A stretch of DNA of 32,979 nucleotides from Chryseobacterium rhizosphaerae (GTDB lineage Bacteria; Bacteroidota; Bacteroidia; Flavobacteriales; Weeksellaceae): the NCBI RefSeq assembly GCF_003385455.1, contig NZ_QNUF01000042.1, forward strand, positions 1-32,979, read 5' to 3'. A program made the translations under genes and the position numbers. Positions 23,216 to 30,502 of the stretch are shown piece after piece. The notes beneath the pieces were generated by a model, which made no database searches, was not told the DNA's origin, and saw only the letters and a program-made list of their open reading frames with translations. Numbering within the stretch: the stretch's first letter is position 1; each line of letters opens with the position of its first letter.

Positions 23216-23755
23216 ATGAAAATATTAGCATTTGCAGGAAGTACTTCTTCCACTTCCATCAACAGAGAACTGGTAAAGTTTGTCTTAAAGGATTTTCAGG
23301 ATGAAGAGATCAATTTTATTGACCTCAATAATTTCAGCATGCCTGTTTTTTCCGTAGATCTTGAAAAGAAAGGTTTTCCGGATGAGGCGCATCAGTTTCT
23401 CCAAGTGATTGAAGACTGTGATGTCATTATCTGTTCTCTTGCAGAGCACAACAGATCTTACAGCGCAGCATTTAAAAATGTTTTCGACTGGGCCTCAAGG
23501 ATTAATGTAAAGGTATTTCAGAACAAGCCCATGCTTTTGATGAGTACCTCTCCCGGCGGTTATGGCGGCGGAAATGTAATGAATACAGCCAAGACATTTT
23601 TCCCTCAGTTTGCAGCAGATATCAAGGATACTTTTTCATTGCCTAAGTTTTATGAAAATTTCGACCTTGAAACCGGTGTTATCAATCCCGATATGCTGAA
23701 TGATTTGAAAACTAAGATAGAAAATTTTAAATCTCAGGTAAAAGCTAATGAATAA
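23216..23755 (+). CDS. NADPH-dependent FMN reductase family protein
   Basis: This 179-residue flavodoxin-like reductase has the phosphate-binding loop GSTSSTSINREL near the start and the second flavin loop SPGGYGGGNVMNTAK near residues 113-127. The segment SLAEHNRSYSAAFKNVFDW is the family's active-site region, where azoreductase/ChrR-type enzymes have P.Y...P.LKN.IDW. Members use NAD(P)H to reduce flavin, quinones or azo compounds. A quinone- or flavin-recycling role would suit its pirin and OsmC neighbours. Its last 8 nt overlap the next gene, so the two are translationally coupled. Confidence 0.92.
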   Translation: MKILAFAGSTSSTSINRELVKFVLKDFQDEEINFIDLNNFSMPVFSVDLEKKGFPDEAHQFLQVIEDCDVIICSLAEHNRSYSAAFKNVFDWASRINVKVFQNKPMLLMSTSPGGYGGGNVMNTAKTFFPQFAADIKDTFSLPKFYENFDLETGVINPDMLNDLKTKIENFKSQVKANE

Positions 23756-24326
23756 AGGAAGACTGGAGGCATTCAGTGACGGCGTTTTAGCCATCATCAT
23801 TACCATTATGGTACTTGAACTGAAAGTACCTGAAGGTAGTAACTGGTCTAGTCTCAAGCCTCTTCTTCCTAAATTTCTAGCCTATATTTTCAGCTTTATC
23901 TATGTAGGAATTTACTGGAACAACCATCATCATCTGTTTCAGACGGTAAAAAAAGTAAACGGCAGTATTCTCTGGGCGAATCTTCACCTTCTGTTTTGGC
24001 TCTCTATGATGCCTATTGCAACAGAGTGGATTGGAACAACCCATTTTACCAAAAATCCAGTGGCCGCATATGGTTTCGGGCTTATCATGGCTGCTATTGC
24101 CTACACCATTCTGGAGCATGTCATCATCCGGTGTGAGGGAGAAAATTCAAAGCTGAAAGAAGCAATACATTCGAAATATAAAGAATACATCTCTATTATA
24201 TTTTACGTTCTGGGAATCGCTACTTCATTTTTTTATCCTTATATTGCCATAGGTTTTTATTATATCGTGGCTCTCATATGGCTGATTCCGGACAGAAGAA
24301 TCGAAAAAACATTAAAAGAAAATTAA
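23748..24326 (+). CDS. TMEM175-like potassium channel family protein (DUF1211)
   Basis: This 192-residue membrane protein begins with the family signature RLEAFSDGVLAIIITIMVLELKVP (FSDG motif, residues 10-13) on the first helix. About six membrane segments follow, including FLAYIFSFIYVGIYWNNHHHLF, the conserved second-helix histidine cluster of the family. Bacterial TMEM175 proteins form tetrameric K+-permeable channels. It overlaps the FMN reductase gene by 8 nt and is followed after 1 nt by the YjdI gene. A cation channel is a surprising member of a redox operon. Confidence 0.92.
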   Translation: MNKGRLEAFSDGVLAIIITIMVLELKVPEGSNWSSLKPLLPKFLAYIFSFIYVGIYWNNHHHLFQTVKKVNGSILWANLHLLFWLSMMPIATEWIGTTHFTKNPVAAYGFGLIMAAIAYTILEHVIIRCEGENSKLKEAIHSKYKEYISIIFYVLGIATSFFYPYIAIGFYYIVALIWLIPDRRIEKTLKEN

Positions 24327-24327
24327 T

Positions 24328-24546
24328 ATGGAAACACACGAATATCCCAACGGCGACATTACTGTCATCTGGCAGCCTCAAAAGTGTATCCACTCGGCTG
24401 TATGTGTAAAAATGCTTCCTAAAGTCTATAATCCTAAAGACAGACCCTGGATAAAAGCAGAAAATGCAACACCTGGAGAACTTAAAGAACAAATAGATCA
24501 ATGCCCGTCAGGAGCATTAAGTTATAAATTCAACACACAAAAATAA
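24328..24546 (+). CDS. yjdI: YjdI-type divergent 4Fe-4S mono-cluster protein
   Basis: This 72-residue protein has the Fer4_19 (YjdI) pattern: KCIHSAVCVKMLPKVYNP with Cys20 and Cys26, then DQCPSGALSYKF with Cys59. The IDQCPSGAL end is the strongest family mark. It is predicted to bind one 4Fe-4S or similar cluster in the cytosol; no biochemical role is established. In E. coli yjdI is adjacent to yjdJ. Here an OsmC gene sits between the two homologues, keeping the linkage. The stop overlaps the OsmC start by one base (TAATG), and the TMEM175 gene ends 1 nt before. Confidence 0.88.
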   Translation: METHEYPNGDITVIWQPQKCIHSAVCVKMLPKVYNPKDRPWIKAENATPGELKEQIDQCPSGALSYKFNTQK

Positions 24547-24941
24547 TGGCGGTAACAGTAAAAGCTAGTTTAGGAAAAACAAAATATTATACAGAGGTAA
24601 CAGCTGGTGATAATAAAATCATCACTGACGAACCTATTGATAAAGGTGGGCAGAACAAAGGTTTCAACCCTATGGAAATTCTGGCAACCTCTCTGGCAAG
24701 CTGTACAGCGGCCACTTTAAGAATGTATATCGAAAGAAAGGAGTGGGATGTGGAAAACATCAATGTAGAGGTAGAGCTTGAAAATTATCCGCTGACCAAA
24801 AGAGCAATTTTCAAAAGAGACATTACCTTTGAAGGAGTTCTGGATGATGAGCAGATGAAAAGACTGCACACTATTGCCGATGCCTGCCCTGTTCATAAAA
24901 TACTAACCAACGATATAGAAATACTAACTAAATTCTCATAA
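24546..24941 (+). CDS. OsmC family protein (thiol-dependent peroxidase)
   Basis: This 131-residue OsmC/Ohr-fold protein has the two redox cysteines in the expected places: Cys53 in ATSLASCTAATLRMY on the central helix and Cys114 in ADACPVHKIL. The N-terminal strands (VTVKASLGKTKYYTEVTAGDNKIITDEP) and NPMEILAT are also typical. OsmC proteins reduce organic hydroperoxides using dithiol donors. The one-base overlap with the YjdI gene and the 1-nt gap to the YjdJ-like gene indicate tight translational coupling, so peroxide detoxification is probably part of the operon's purpose. Confidence 0.93.
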   Translation: MAVTVKASLGKTKYYTEVTAGDNKIITDEPIDKGGQNKGFNPMEILATSLASCTAATLRMYIERKEWDVENINVEVELENYPLTKRAIFKRDITFEGVLDDEQMKRLHTIADACPVHKILTNDIEILTKFS

Positions 24942-24942
24942 C

Positions 24943-25230
24943 ATGATCGAAGTAAAACAAAACAACGACGAGAAACACGGAAGTTTTGAAGCTTTCATAG
25001 ATGGAAGACGCGCAGGAATGATGACTTACACTTGGGCAGGAGAAGAAAGATTTATTATTGACCACACTGAAGTGGAAGAAGCCTACAACGGAAAAGGAGT
25101 AGGTAAAGAAATGCTTTTGGCAGCTGTAGATTTTGCCAGAAAGAACGGCAAGAAGATTATCCCCCTCTGCCCTTTCGCTAAAGCAAGCTTCCAGAAGAGT
25201 GAGGAATTACAAGATGTTTTAGTGAATTAA
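24943..25230 (+). CDS. yjdJ: GNAT family N-acetyltransferase, YjdJ type
   Basis: This 95-residue minimal GNAT has the acetyl-CoA signature EAYNGKGVGKEMLLAAVDFARKNGKKIIPLCPFAKASFQKSEEL. YNGKGVGKEM is the R/Q-x-x-G-x-G pyrophosphate loop, and IIPLCPFAK.SFQK matches YjdJ. It is the last gene of the operon, 1 nt after OsmC. It keeps the yjdI-yjdJ linkage seen in E. coli with OsmC inserted. The acetylated substrate is unknown. A terminator lies 27 nt downstream. Confidence 0.92.
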   Translation: MIEVKQNNDEKHGSFEAFIDGRRAGMMTYTWAGEERFIIDHTEVEEAYNGKGVGKEMLLAAVDFARKNGKKIIPLCPFAKASFQKSEELQDVLVN

Positions 25231-25256
25231 TCACTATTCTCCACCCTTACCATATT

Positions 25257-25287
25257 AACCTTTCAGTACGTATCTGGAAGGTTTTTT
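25257..25287 (+). terminator. Intrinsic terminator of the pirin-OsmC-YjdJ operon
   Basis: AACCTTTCAG pairs with CTGGAAGGTT (one G-T pair) around TACGTAT, ending in T6. Confidence 0.8.
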
Positions 25288-25387
25288 ATTTTCCTGTTTT
25301 AAATGCAAAACCTGCAAATATTTCATGTTATCAACCTATAAAAATCGACTGTGAAGTAAATTCCTCATTCACGACTGATCTTTTTTA

Positions 25388-25395
25388 TATATTTG
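25388..25395 (+). promoter_or_regulatory. -7 promoter element TATATTTG for symporter gene
   Basis: It matches TAnnTTTG and lies 20 nt before the ATG at 25416. Confidence 0.55.
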
Positions 25396-25415
25396 CTGAA
25401 ATTTAAAATATAAGC

Positions 25416-26975
25416 ATGAATTCCGGAACTATCCTTTTGCTATTTGTTTTTATCTATTTCATCGGCCTTTTAGTGATTTCTTATTTCACAAGCCGAAATT
25501 CTGATAATCAGTCCTTTTTTATCGGTAATAAAAAAAGTAAATGGTGGCTCGTTGCATTTGGAATGATAGGAACCAGCTTAAGTGGGGTTACTTTTATTTC
25601 CGTTCCGGGAACAGTCGGAAAAATGACCGGCTCCGAATATATTTTTGGAGGTTTCGAATATTATATGATGGTGATTGGCTTTTTCATCGGGTATTTTATT
25701 GTTGCAGCCATACTCCTTCCATTGTATTATAAGATGAACCTTACTTCCATTTACACCTATCTTGGAAAAAGATTTAATGTGGAAGCCCATAAAATAGGAT
25801 CTATATTTTTTATCATATCCAGAGCTATAGGTGCTACTGCAAGGTTATATCTGGTGGTGAATGTTTTACAGATATTTTTACTTGAGGGATTAGGTGTTCC
25901 TTTTTGGGTTACTGCTCTTGTGCTTTTGCTGATGGTTCTTTTATACACCTTTGAAGGCGGGGTAAAAACTATTGTGATTACGGATACATTACAGACCTCT
26001 TTTATGATCATCAGTTTGGTGGCGTGTATTGTCTATATTTTATCCAATCTGAATTTATCATTTGGTGAAGCCTATACTATTTTGGAACAGAAGAACTATA
26101 CCCATTTTATCAATTTTGATCCCAATTCCAAGACATTTTTTCTAAAAACAATTTTGGGAGGAATCTTCATTACGATTGCCATGACGGGTCTGGATCAGGA
26201 AATGATGCAGAAAAACATCTCTGTGGATAACCTTAAGAACTCGAAGAAAAACATGCTGACTTTTGCAGGAACGCTTCTGTTTGTAAATCTTGCGTTCTTA
26301 TTTTTAGGCGGTTTACTTTATCTTTTTGCATTGCAAAACGGAGCAGAATATGGAGTGATAAATTCTGAAACGGTGACCAATATTTTCGGATTTAAAGATG
26401 CGTCAGGAAATATAAAAAACATTATGGGTGACGACCTTTTCCCGGCCTTATCACTTCAGGGATATTTCCCGATGGCCATTTCCATCATTTTTATTATCGG
26501 TTTAATTTCAGCATTATTCCCTTCAGCAGATGGAGCTTTAACTGCTGTGACAAGCTCTTACTGCGTAGACCTTTTAAATCTTAATGAAGACAAAACCAAA
26601 TCTGAAAAAGAAAAAAAACACCTTCGTATGAGAGTACATTTGATTTTCACCGTGGTTTTCTTTATCCTGATTATGGTTTTCAAAACGATGAATGATAAAT
26701 CGATTGTCTATCTTATTATGGAAGTTGCCGGATATACTTACGGACCGCTTTTAGGTCTTTTTGCTTTCGGAATTTTTACCAAATTTAAAATATCAAGAAA
26801 ATATTCTATTCTTACCGTAACCATTTTAGCTCCTGTCCTTACCTATCTGATCAATTTTGCGGTAACTTCTTATACCGATTACCGGATTGGTGTAGAACTG
26901 ATTGTTCTGAATGGACTGTTGACGTTTATCGGGTTATGGCTGGTAAAGGATAAACAATATTTAAGAGTGGTTTAA
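25416..26975 (+). CDS. Sodium:solute symporter family protein
   Basis: This 519-residue inner-membrane protein has the SSS (LeuT-fold) layout of about 13 helices. Recognisable segments are SQ-type helix 1 (IYFIGLLVISYFTSRN), FFIGNKKSKWWLVAFGMIGTSLSGVTFISVPGTVG (the unwound Na+-site region), the IYTYLGKRFNVEAHKIGSIFFIISRAIGATARLYLV block, TFEGGVKTIVITDTLQ, and GLDQEMMQKNIS, all standard for the family. The solute cannot be told from sequence; flavobacterial members of this type carry sugars, amino acids or carboxylates. It is monocistronic with its own promoter element and a strong bidirectional terminator. Confidence 0.92.
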   Translation: MNSGTILLLFVFIYFIGLLVISYFTSRNSDNQSFFIGNKKSKWWLVAFGMIGTSLSGVTFISVPGTVGKMTGSEYIFGGFEYYMMVIGFFIGYFIVAAILLPLYYKMNLTSIYTYLGKRFNVEAHKIGSIFFIISRAIGATARLYLVVNVLQIFLLEGLGVPFWVTALVLLLMVLLYTFEGGVKTIVITDTLQTSFMIISLVACIVYILSNLNLSFGEAYTILEQKNYTHFINFDPNSKTFFLKTILGGIFITIAMTGLDQEMMQKNISVDNLKNSKKNMLTFAGTLLFVNLAFLFLGGLLYLFALQNGAEYGVINSETVTNIFGFKDASGNIKNIMGDDLFPALSLQGYFPMAISIIFIIGLISALFPSADGALTAVTSSYCVDLLNLNEDKTKSEKEKKHLRMRVHLIFTVVFFILIMVFKTMNDKSIVYLIMEVAGYTYGPLLGLFAFGIFTKFKISRKYSILTVTILAPVLTYLINFAVTSYTDYRIGVELIVLNGLLTFIGLWLVKDKQYLRVV

Positions 26976-27026
26976 CCAGACTCATTGAGCCAGTATTAGC
27001 TCAATAACCTGATAAATAATAAAAAT

Positions 27027-27062
27027 AATAAAGGCTGTTTTACAAGTAAAACAGCCTTTATT
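27027..27062. terminator. Bidirectional intrinsic terminator
   Basis: A 16-bp perfect stem (27027-27042 with 27047-27062, loop CAAG) is AT-rich at its base on both sides. It separates the convergent symporter gene and the T9SS remnant. Confidence 0.85.
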
Positions 27063-27080
27063 GTATAATTAATATGGTAT

Positions 27081-28052
27081 TTATTCTTTAATCCATTTGA
27101 TTGTTTTATCCATATTTTTAGTTTTAACATTAATTAAATAATCTCCTTTAACTAAGTGGGTTAAATTAAAGGTACCCACTTGATCATGATCCGCTTTATT
27201 ATTGGACTTGCTCAATACCAATTTACCACTTACATCATAGATCGCAATATCATAGATTTCATTTGAATTGGTAAACTTGATATTCAGAAGGCCTTTGCTT
27301 GGATTAGGATATACTACAAATACATCATTGTTTCCTTTAGTTTCGTTAACCCCTAATACCTTACTAATCGTGAAATTAACAGGGTTAATATTATAAAAGA
27401 CATTTCCTTCTCCAGCAACCATAATTCTGGCTTGTGCCGTGCTCACATTAGGAATGGTTACAGTTTCAGAGCCATCATTTGGTGTAGAAGCTGCGATCGT
27501 GATAGGATATGTAAGACCACCGTCTGTTGAAAGTAAAATACTTACATTGGCACAACTTACAGGAGCTGCAGTTGTATTTGCTACATCCCAGGTTATTGTT
27601 TGAGAAGTGTCACCATTCCAGTTTACAGCGGAAGCAGGTGCTGTTACTAAGAATGGTCCTGAATTTCCGTCAACAGTAACAGAGGCATCATCATTGGCAA
27701 CTCCGCCACAACCGGCATTATTATCTCTTACAGTTAGTCTGAATTCCATAGTTCTTCCATAGGATGGTAAAATTTCTCCTCTGGTAGAAACATTATTGAT
27801 CACATCGGTAATTTGAGGAAAATATCTGTAAGGAACAGTAGTAGGCATAAATGATCTGAATAAAGGAGCATTTCCGACTGGAGCATTCCAGTTTCCTGCC
27901 GGCCCCGTATCATTTTGTTCCCAGCAATAGGTAAGTCCATTATTTTCAGCATCTGTTGCGGAGCCTGTTAATTTAAACGGAGTACTCTTAGGAATGGTAT
28001 AATTATTCCCGGCATTTACAATAGGAGCTGTATTGGAGGAACTACTTTTTAT
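27081..28052 (-). pseudogene. 5'-truncated reprolysin-like metallopeptidase with T9SS sorting domain
   Basis: The open frame ends at 27081 and reads back without a start codon of the right family to an in-frame stop at 28053-28055. It encodes about 324 residues. The upstream part, before the Met at 27848, reads NTAPIVNAGNNYTIPKSTPF, LTGSATDAENNGLTYCWEQ and GNAPLFRSFMP. This is the stretch that normally follows the zinc metallopeptidase domain in secreted reprolysin-like proteases of flavobacteria. A beta-sandwich (FLVTAPASAVNWNGDTSQTITWDVANT) and a type A C-terminal sorting domain (VYPNPSKGLLNIKF..., ending DKTIKWIKE) follow. The signal peptide and whole catalytic domain are missing, so the gene is dead. 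The break is near 28047, at the edge of the Rhs region. Confidence 0.8.
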
Positions 28053-28162
28053 TTATGGTTATCAATGTGTTATATTGTTTTATTTTTAATTGTAACAACA
28101 TTTGTAACGACAATTGTATCCTGTGGACGCCCAAATTTAATAACTTATCAATCAAATTGGAT

Positions 28163-28624
28163 TTAAAATTTTTCATTTCTTAACAATGGATTAATAAAAA
28201 TGATTGTTTTAGATATGTCGGAAAAAATTTGAAAACCGATTTTTAAATAAAATTGTAATAAGCTTTCAAAAGCATCATTGCCTTTTTCCATTTTATCATA
28301 TCCCATTTCATCACACCAATCTTTATCTCTACCTAATGTATGATCCGATTCACATTGTAATGGAAATACCTTTAGAGCCATTAAGCCACAACCTTGGATG
28401 AAATTAACATAAAAGTCTTTTATCCATTTATGCCCTATTCCCACTCCTCTATACTCCGGAAGAATTTCTATTCTGGATAATATTAATAAATCATTTTCGT
28501 ATATTTCATGTTGGAATTTTTCAATAATTGTCTCATTCCAGTCTTCTCTGTTGCCACTAAAAGCATATGTAGACCATGCATGATAGGTTTCTGCTAAAGG
28601 ATCAATATTGAAAAACCTCCCCAT
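28163..28624 (-). CDS. Hybrid ORF: Rhs core end joined to a GNAT-like domain
   Basis: This frame of 153 residues starts at an ATG inside the Rhs core. Residues 1-25 are core sequence (GRFFNIDPLAETYHAWSTYAFSGNR). At about 28547 it leaves the usual continuation (VVDARELEGLEPKK in the other copies) and enters EDWNETIIEKFQHEIYENDLLILSRIEILPEYRGVGIGHKWIKDFYVNF. RGVGIG fits the acetyl-CoA loop of GNAT acetyltransferases and IEILPEY the preceding strand, while YLKIGFQIF fits the end of the fold. The abrupt switch suggests a deletion fusing the core to a formerly separate acetyltransferase gene, or a GNAT-type tip. Expression is doubtful. The identity is moderately supported. Confidence 0.5.
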   Translation of the reverse strand: MGRFFNIDPLAETYHAWSTYAFSGNREDWNETIIEKFQHEIYENDLLILSRIEILPEYRGVGIGHKWIKDFYVNFIQGCGLMALKVFPLQCESDHTLGRDKDWCDEMGYDKMEKGNDAFESLLQFYLKIGFQIFSDISKTIIFINPLLRNEKF

Positions 28625-28862
28625 TGCAGCATCATAATTTCACCATCGGTAAGAACTCCATTTTGTCTCCCTTTGGTTTTCCTGCCCCTGGGAAGAATAT
28701 CTATAATTTGGAGTAATTGAACCCGAGGTGCTTAGTTCTCCGCCAAACTCCAGCCCAAACGGATAATAATGAGTTGTCCTCTCTATTTTAATATTTCCGG
28801 AAGCATCTTTGTAATACGCTAATCTGATGTTTCCTACCTGATCGGTAAATTGTAAAGATAAT
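28625..28862 (-). pseudogene. Degenerate Rhs core remnant (copy 1)
   Basis: On the minus strand this reads DQVGNIRLAYYKDASGNIKIERTTHYYPFGLEFGGELSTSGSITPNYRYSSQGQENQRETKWSSYRW, then TGA (28640-28642) where copy 2 has the AGA of WRNYDAAM. Further upstream, one base is lost from the codon matching Tyr in NYLYNYTDQ, shifting the frame. It is therefore a broken copy of the same core found at 29978-30315 and cannot be a functional toxin carrier. Seen by direct comparison of the two copies. Confidence 0.8.
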
Positions 28863-28876
28863 TGTTTTTCTAAAAT

Positions 28877-28902
28877 AAAACCACTGGCATTGCAGTGGTT
28901 TT
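28877..28902 (-). terminator. Intrinsic terminator after membrane immunity gene
   Basis: AAAACCACTG pairs with CAGTGGTTTT. On the minus strand it is followed by TTTTATTTTAG. It lies about 70 nt beyond the stop of the gene at 28973. Confidence 0.7.
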
Positions 28903-28972
28903 AAACTTGTCAACTCAAAGTCAAGACTTTGTCAGCAAGAATGAAAAGTCCCTCAGTTGATGTATTATATAA

Positions 28973-29353
28973 TTAAATATTACCATTAGTTTTAATAGCT
29001 ACCGAAGTAAAATAGAATACAATTATTCCCATGATTAACATTATGAAAGGTACAATATAAATTCTTATATCAAAAAATTGATAATCATATGATGCATCTT
29101 TTAAAAGTTTTCCTAAAAGTTGCATTATTGGGGCTATTATTAAAAATATCAAACTCCAGATTTTTAATAATAACTTAATTCTTGAAAATTTAATAAAAAC
29201 TAATATTAATAGAAGCAATTGAATTGCTATTGGAAATAAAATAGACCAATCACTACTTACAGAAATAGAATACACATTAAATAACAGAAGTCCAGAAAGT
29301 AGTATTATTAAAAAATAATAAAAAACTACGGATTTAAATTCAGATTTATTCAT
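28973..29353 (-). CDS. Four-helix membrane protein, putative immunity protein
   Basis: This 126-residue protein consists almost entirely of four membrane helices: about residues 10-30 (VFYYFLIILLSGLLLFNVYSI), 36-54 (SILFPIAIQLLLLILVFIKF), 60-80 (LLLKIWSLIFLIIAPIMQLLG) and 98-118 (IYIVPFIMLIMGIIVFYFTSV). Its start overlaps the end of the Rhs tip frame by 8 nt, the usual arrangement of a toxin tip and its cognate immunity gene. A polytopic immunity protein suggests that the matching toxin acts at the inner membrane. No family is recognised. A terminator follows. Confidence 0.65.
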   Translation of the reverse strand: MNKSEFKSVVFYYFLIILLSGLLLFNVYSISVSSDWSILFPIAIQLLLLILVFIKFSRIKLLLKIWSLIFLIIAPIMQLLGKLLKDASYDYQFFDIRIYIVPFIMLIMGIIVFYFTSVAIKTNGNI

Positions 29354-30269
29354 TTAATTTTTTTGTCTTTTTATCAATTATATTTTCGGCAGATTTTGAA
29401 ACAACATTTGTAGTTCCTCCGATTACAGTTTCATGAATTGCCTTTTCAGTTTTTGTCATCGAAGGATTTAATTTAAATGTTTTATTAAGTAAACCTTCCC
29501 CCATTTTACCAATACCTGTACTTATAATTTTTTTTGAGCCTTCTATCATTAAATCCGAATATTTACTGTCTGAAAAATCAACTCCAAACTTTATTCCCCA
29601 TCCAAAATTAGATACTGCTTCAGCAGGTGGTATTAATGCTAACGAAGCTCCTTCAGTAGCTGGCGCTGCAAGAAGTGCTGCGTTAGAAGTGTATTCTCCT
29701 CCTTTATCTAATACTTCACCTAAAGCATAAGCACCTCCTTTCATAGTTTCTGAAAGACCTAGTCCCATTTGACCAAGTGCAGCAGATTTTCCAGCCAATC
29801 TATCCAACATCATTATTTCTCTAGAACCAATATTCCTTTGTATTGCCATTTCTCTTTTGATGTTAAATTTTTCATTAAAAAAGTTGGTAACTCCACTAAA
29901 AAATGTTTTTAATCCATTTGTTGTTCTATCTAACAAAGGAGCTTCTTCATTTACTTTCTTAGGTTCTAAACCTTCAAGCTCCCGTGCATCAACGACGCGG
30001 TTACCACTAAATGCATATACTGACCATGTATTGTAGGATTCAGACAACGGATCTACATTAAAGAACCTTTCCATCGCAGCATCATAATTTCTCCATCGGT
30101 AAGAACTCCATTTTGTCTCCCTTTGGTTTTCCTGTCCCTGGGAAGAATACCTATAATAAGGAGTAATAGAATTGGAAGTGCTTAATTCCCCTCCACACTC
30201 TAATCCGAAAGGATAATAATTGGTGGCTCTGTCAATTCTAAGGTTTCCGGAAGCATCTTTATAATACAC
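29346..30269 (-). CDS. Orphan Rhs C-terminal tip (core fragment plus unknown toxin domain)
   Basis: The open frame runs from a stop at 30327-30329 to 29346. There is no native start; the frame can only begin at a GTG inside the core (30267-30269). Residues 1-100 are the Rhs core end: YYPFGLE, YRYSSQGQENQRETKWSSYRWRNYDAAMERFFNVDPLSESYNTWSVYAFSGNRVVDARELEGLEPKK. The remaining 200 residues are the variable tip. It has a helical part (GLKTFFSGVTNFFNEKFN), a glycine/alanine-rich stretch with hydrophobic runs (NAALLAAPATEGASLALIPPAEAVSNFG) and a lysine-rich tail. I do not recognise the tip. The overlapping four-helix membrane gene suggests a membrane target. Unless fused to a full Rhs gene by recombination, it is probably silent. 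Confidence 0.7.
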   Translation of the reverse strand: MYYKDASGNLRIDRATNYYPFGLECGGELSTSNSITPYYRYSSQGQENQRETKWSSYRWRNYDAAMERFFNVDPLSESYNTWSVYAFSGNRVVDARELEGLEPKKVNEEAPLLDRTTNGLKTFFSGVTNFFNEKFNIKREMAIQRNIGSREIMMLDRLAGKSAALGQMGLGLSETMKGGAYALGEVLDKGGEYTSNAALLAAPATEGASLALIPPAEAVSNFGWGIKFGVDFSDSKYSDLMIEGSKKIISTGIGKMGEGLLNKTFKLNPSMTKTEKAIHETVIGGTTNVVSKSAENIIDKKTKKLNE

Positions 30270-30315
30270 TAATCTGATGTTCCCTACCTGATCTGTATAA
30301 TTGTAAAGATAGTTA
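29978..30315 (-). repeat. Rhs core 3' segment, direct repeat copy 2
   Basis: This segment is the best-preserved of three direct copies. Copy 1 is 28551-28862 and copy 3 (shorter) is 32786-32893. Long identical runs occur on both sides of the shared phrases QGQENQRETKW and FSGNRVVDARELEGLEPKK. Such homology would allow recombination that moves tips between cassettes. Confidence 0.8.
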
Positions 30316-30372
30316 TTTTGAATGAGTCAAAATAACCTTCTAAGGTTGAGGAAAATTGTAATATACTACTAA

Positions 30373-30404
30373 AAACAGACTGCTTTGAAAATGGCAGCCT
30401 GTTT
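30373..30404 (-). terminator. Intrinsic terminator after SUFU-family gene
   Basis: On the minus strand AAACAGGCTGC pairs with GCAGTCTGTTT (one mismatch-type pair), followed by TTTAG. It lies about 100 nt beyond the stop at 30503. Confidence 0.65.
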
Positions 30405-30414
30405 ATATTTATTC

Positions 30415-30455
30415 TAAGGCACGAGCAGGGTGCTCGCGTCAGCGAGGTTTTTTAC
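30415..30455. repeat. GC-rich compound hairpin
   Basis: Two mutually exclusive hairpins overlap: CGAGCA/TGCTCG around GGG (30422-30436) and CTCGC/GCGAG around GTCA (30433-30446), the latter followed by TTTTTT on the plus strand. The base composition is far from the surrounding sequence. No plus-strand gene feeds it, so a terminator role is unlikely. A dispersed-repeat fragment is more probable. Confidence 0.5.
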
Positions 30456-30502
30456 TGATTTTCTGAACAAAAAAACTCTAGTCCTATTTTTCATTTTTTA
30501 AA

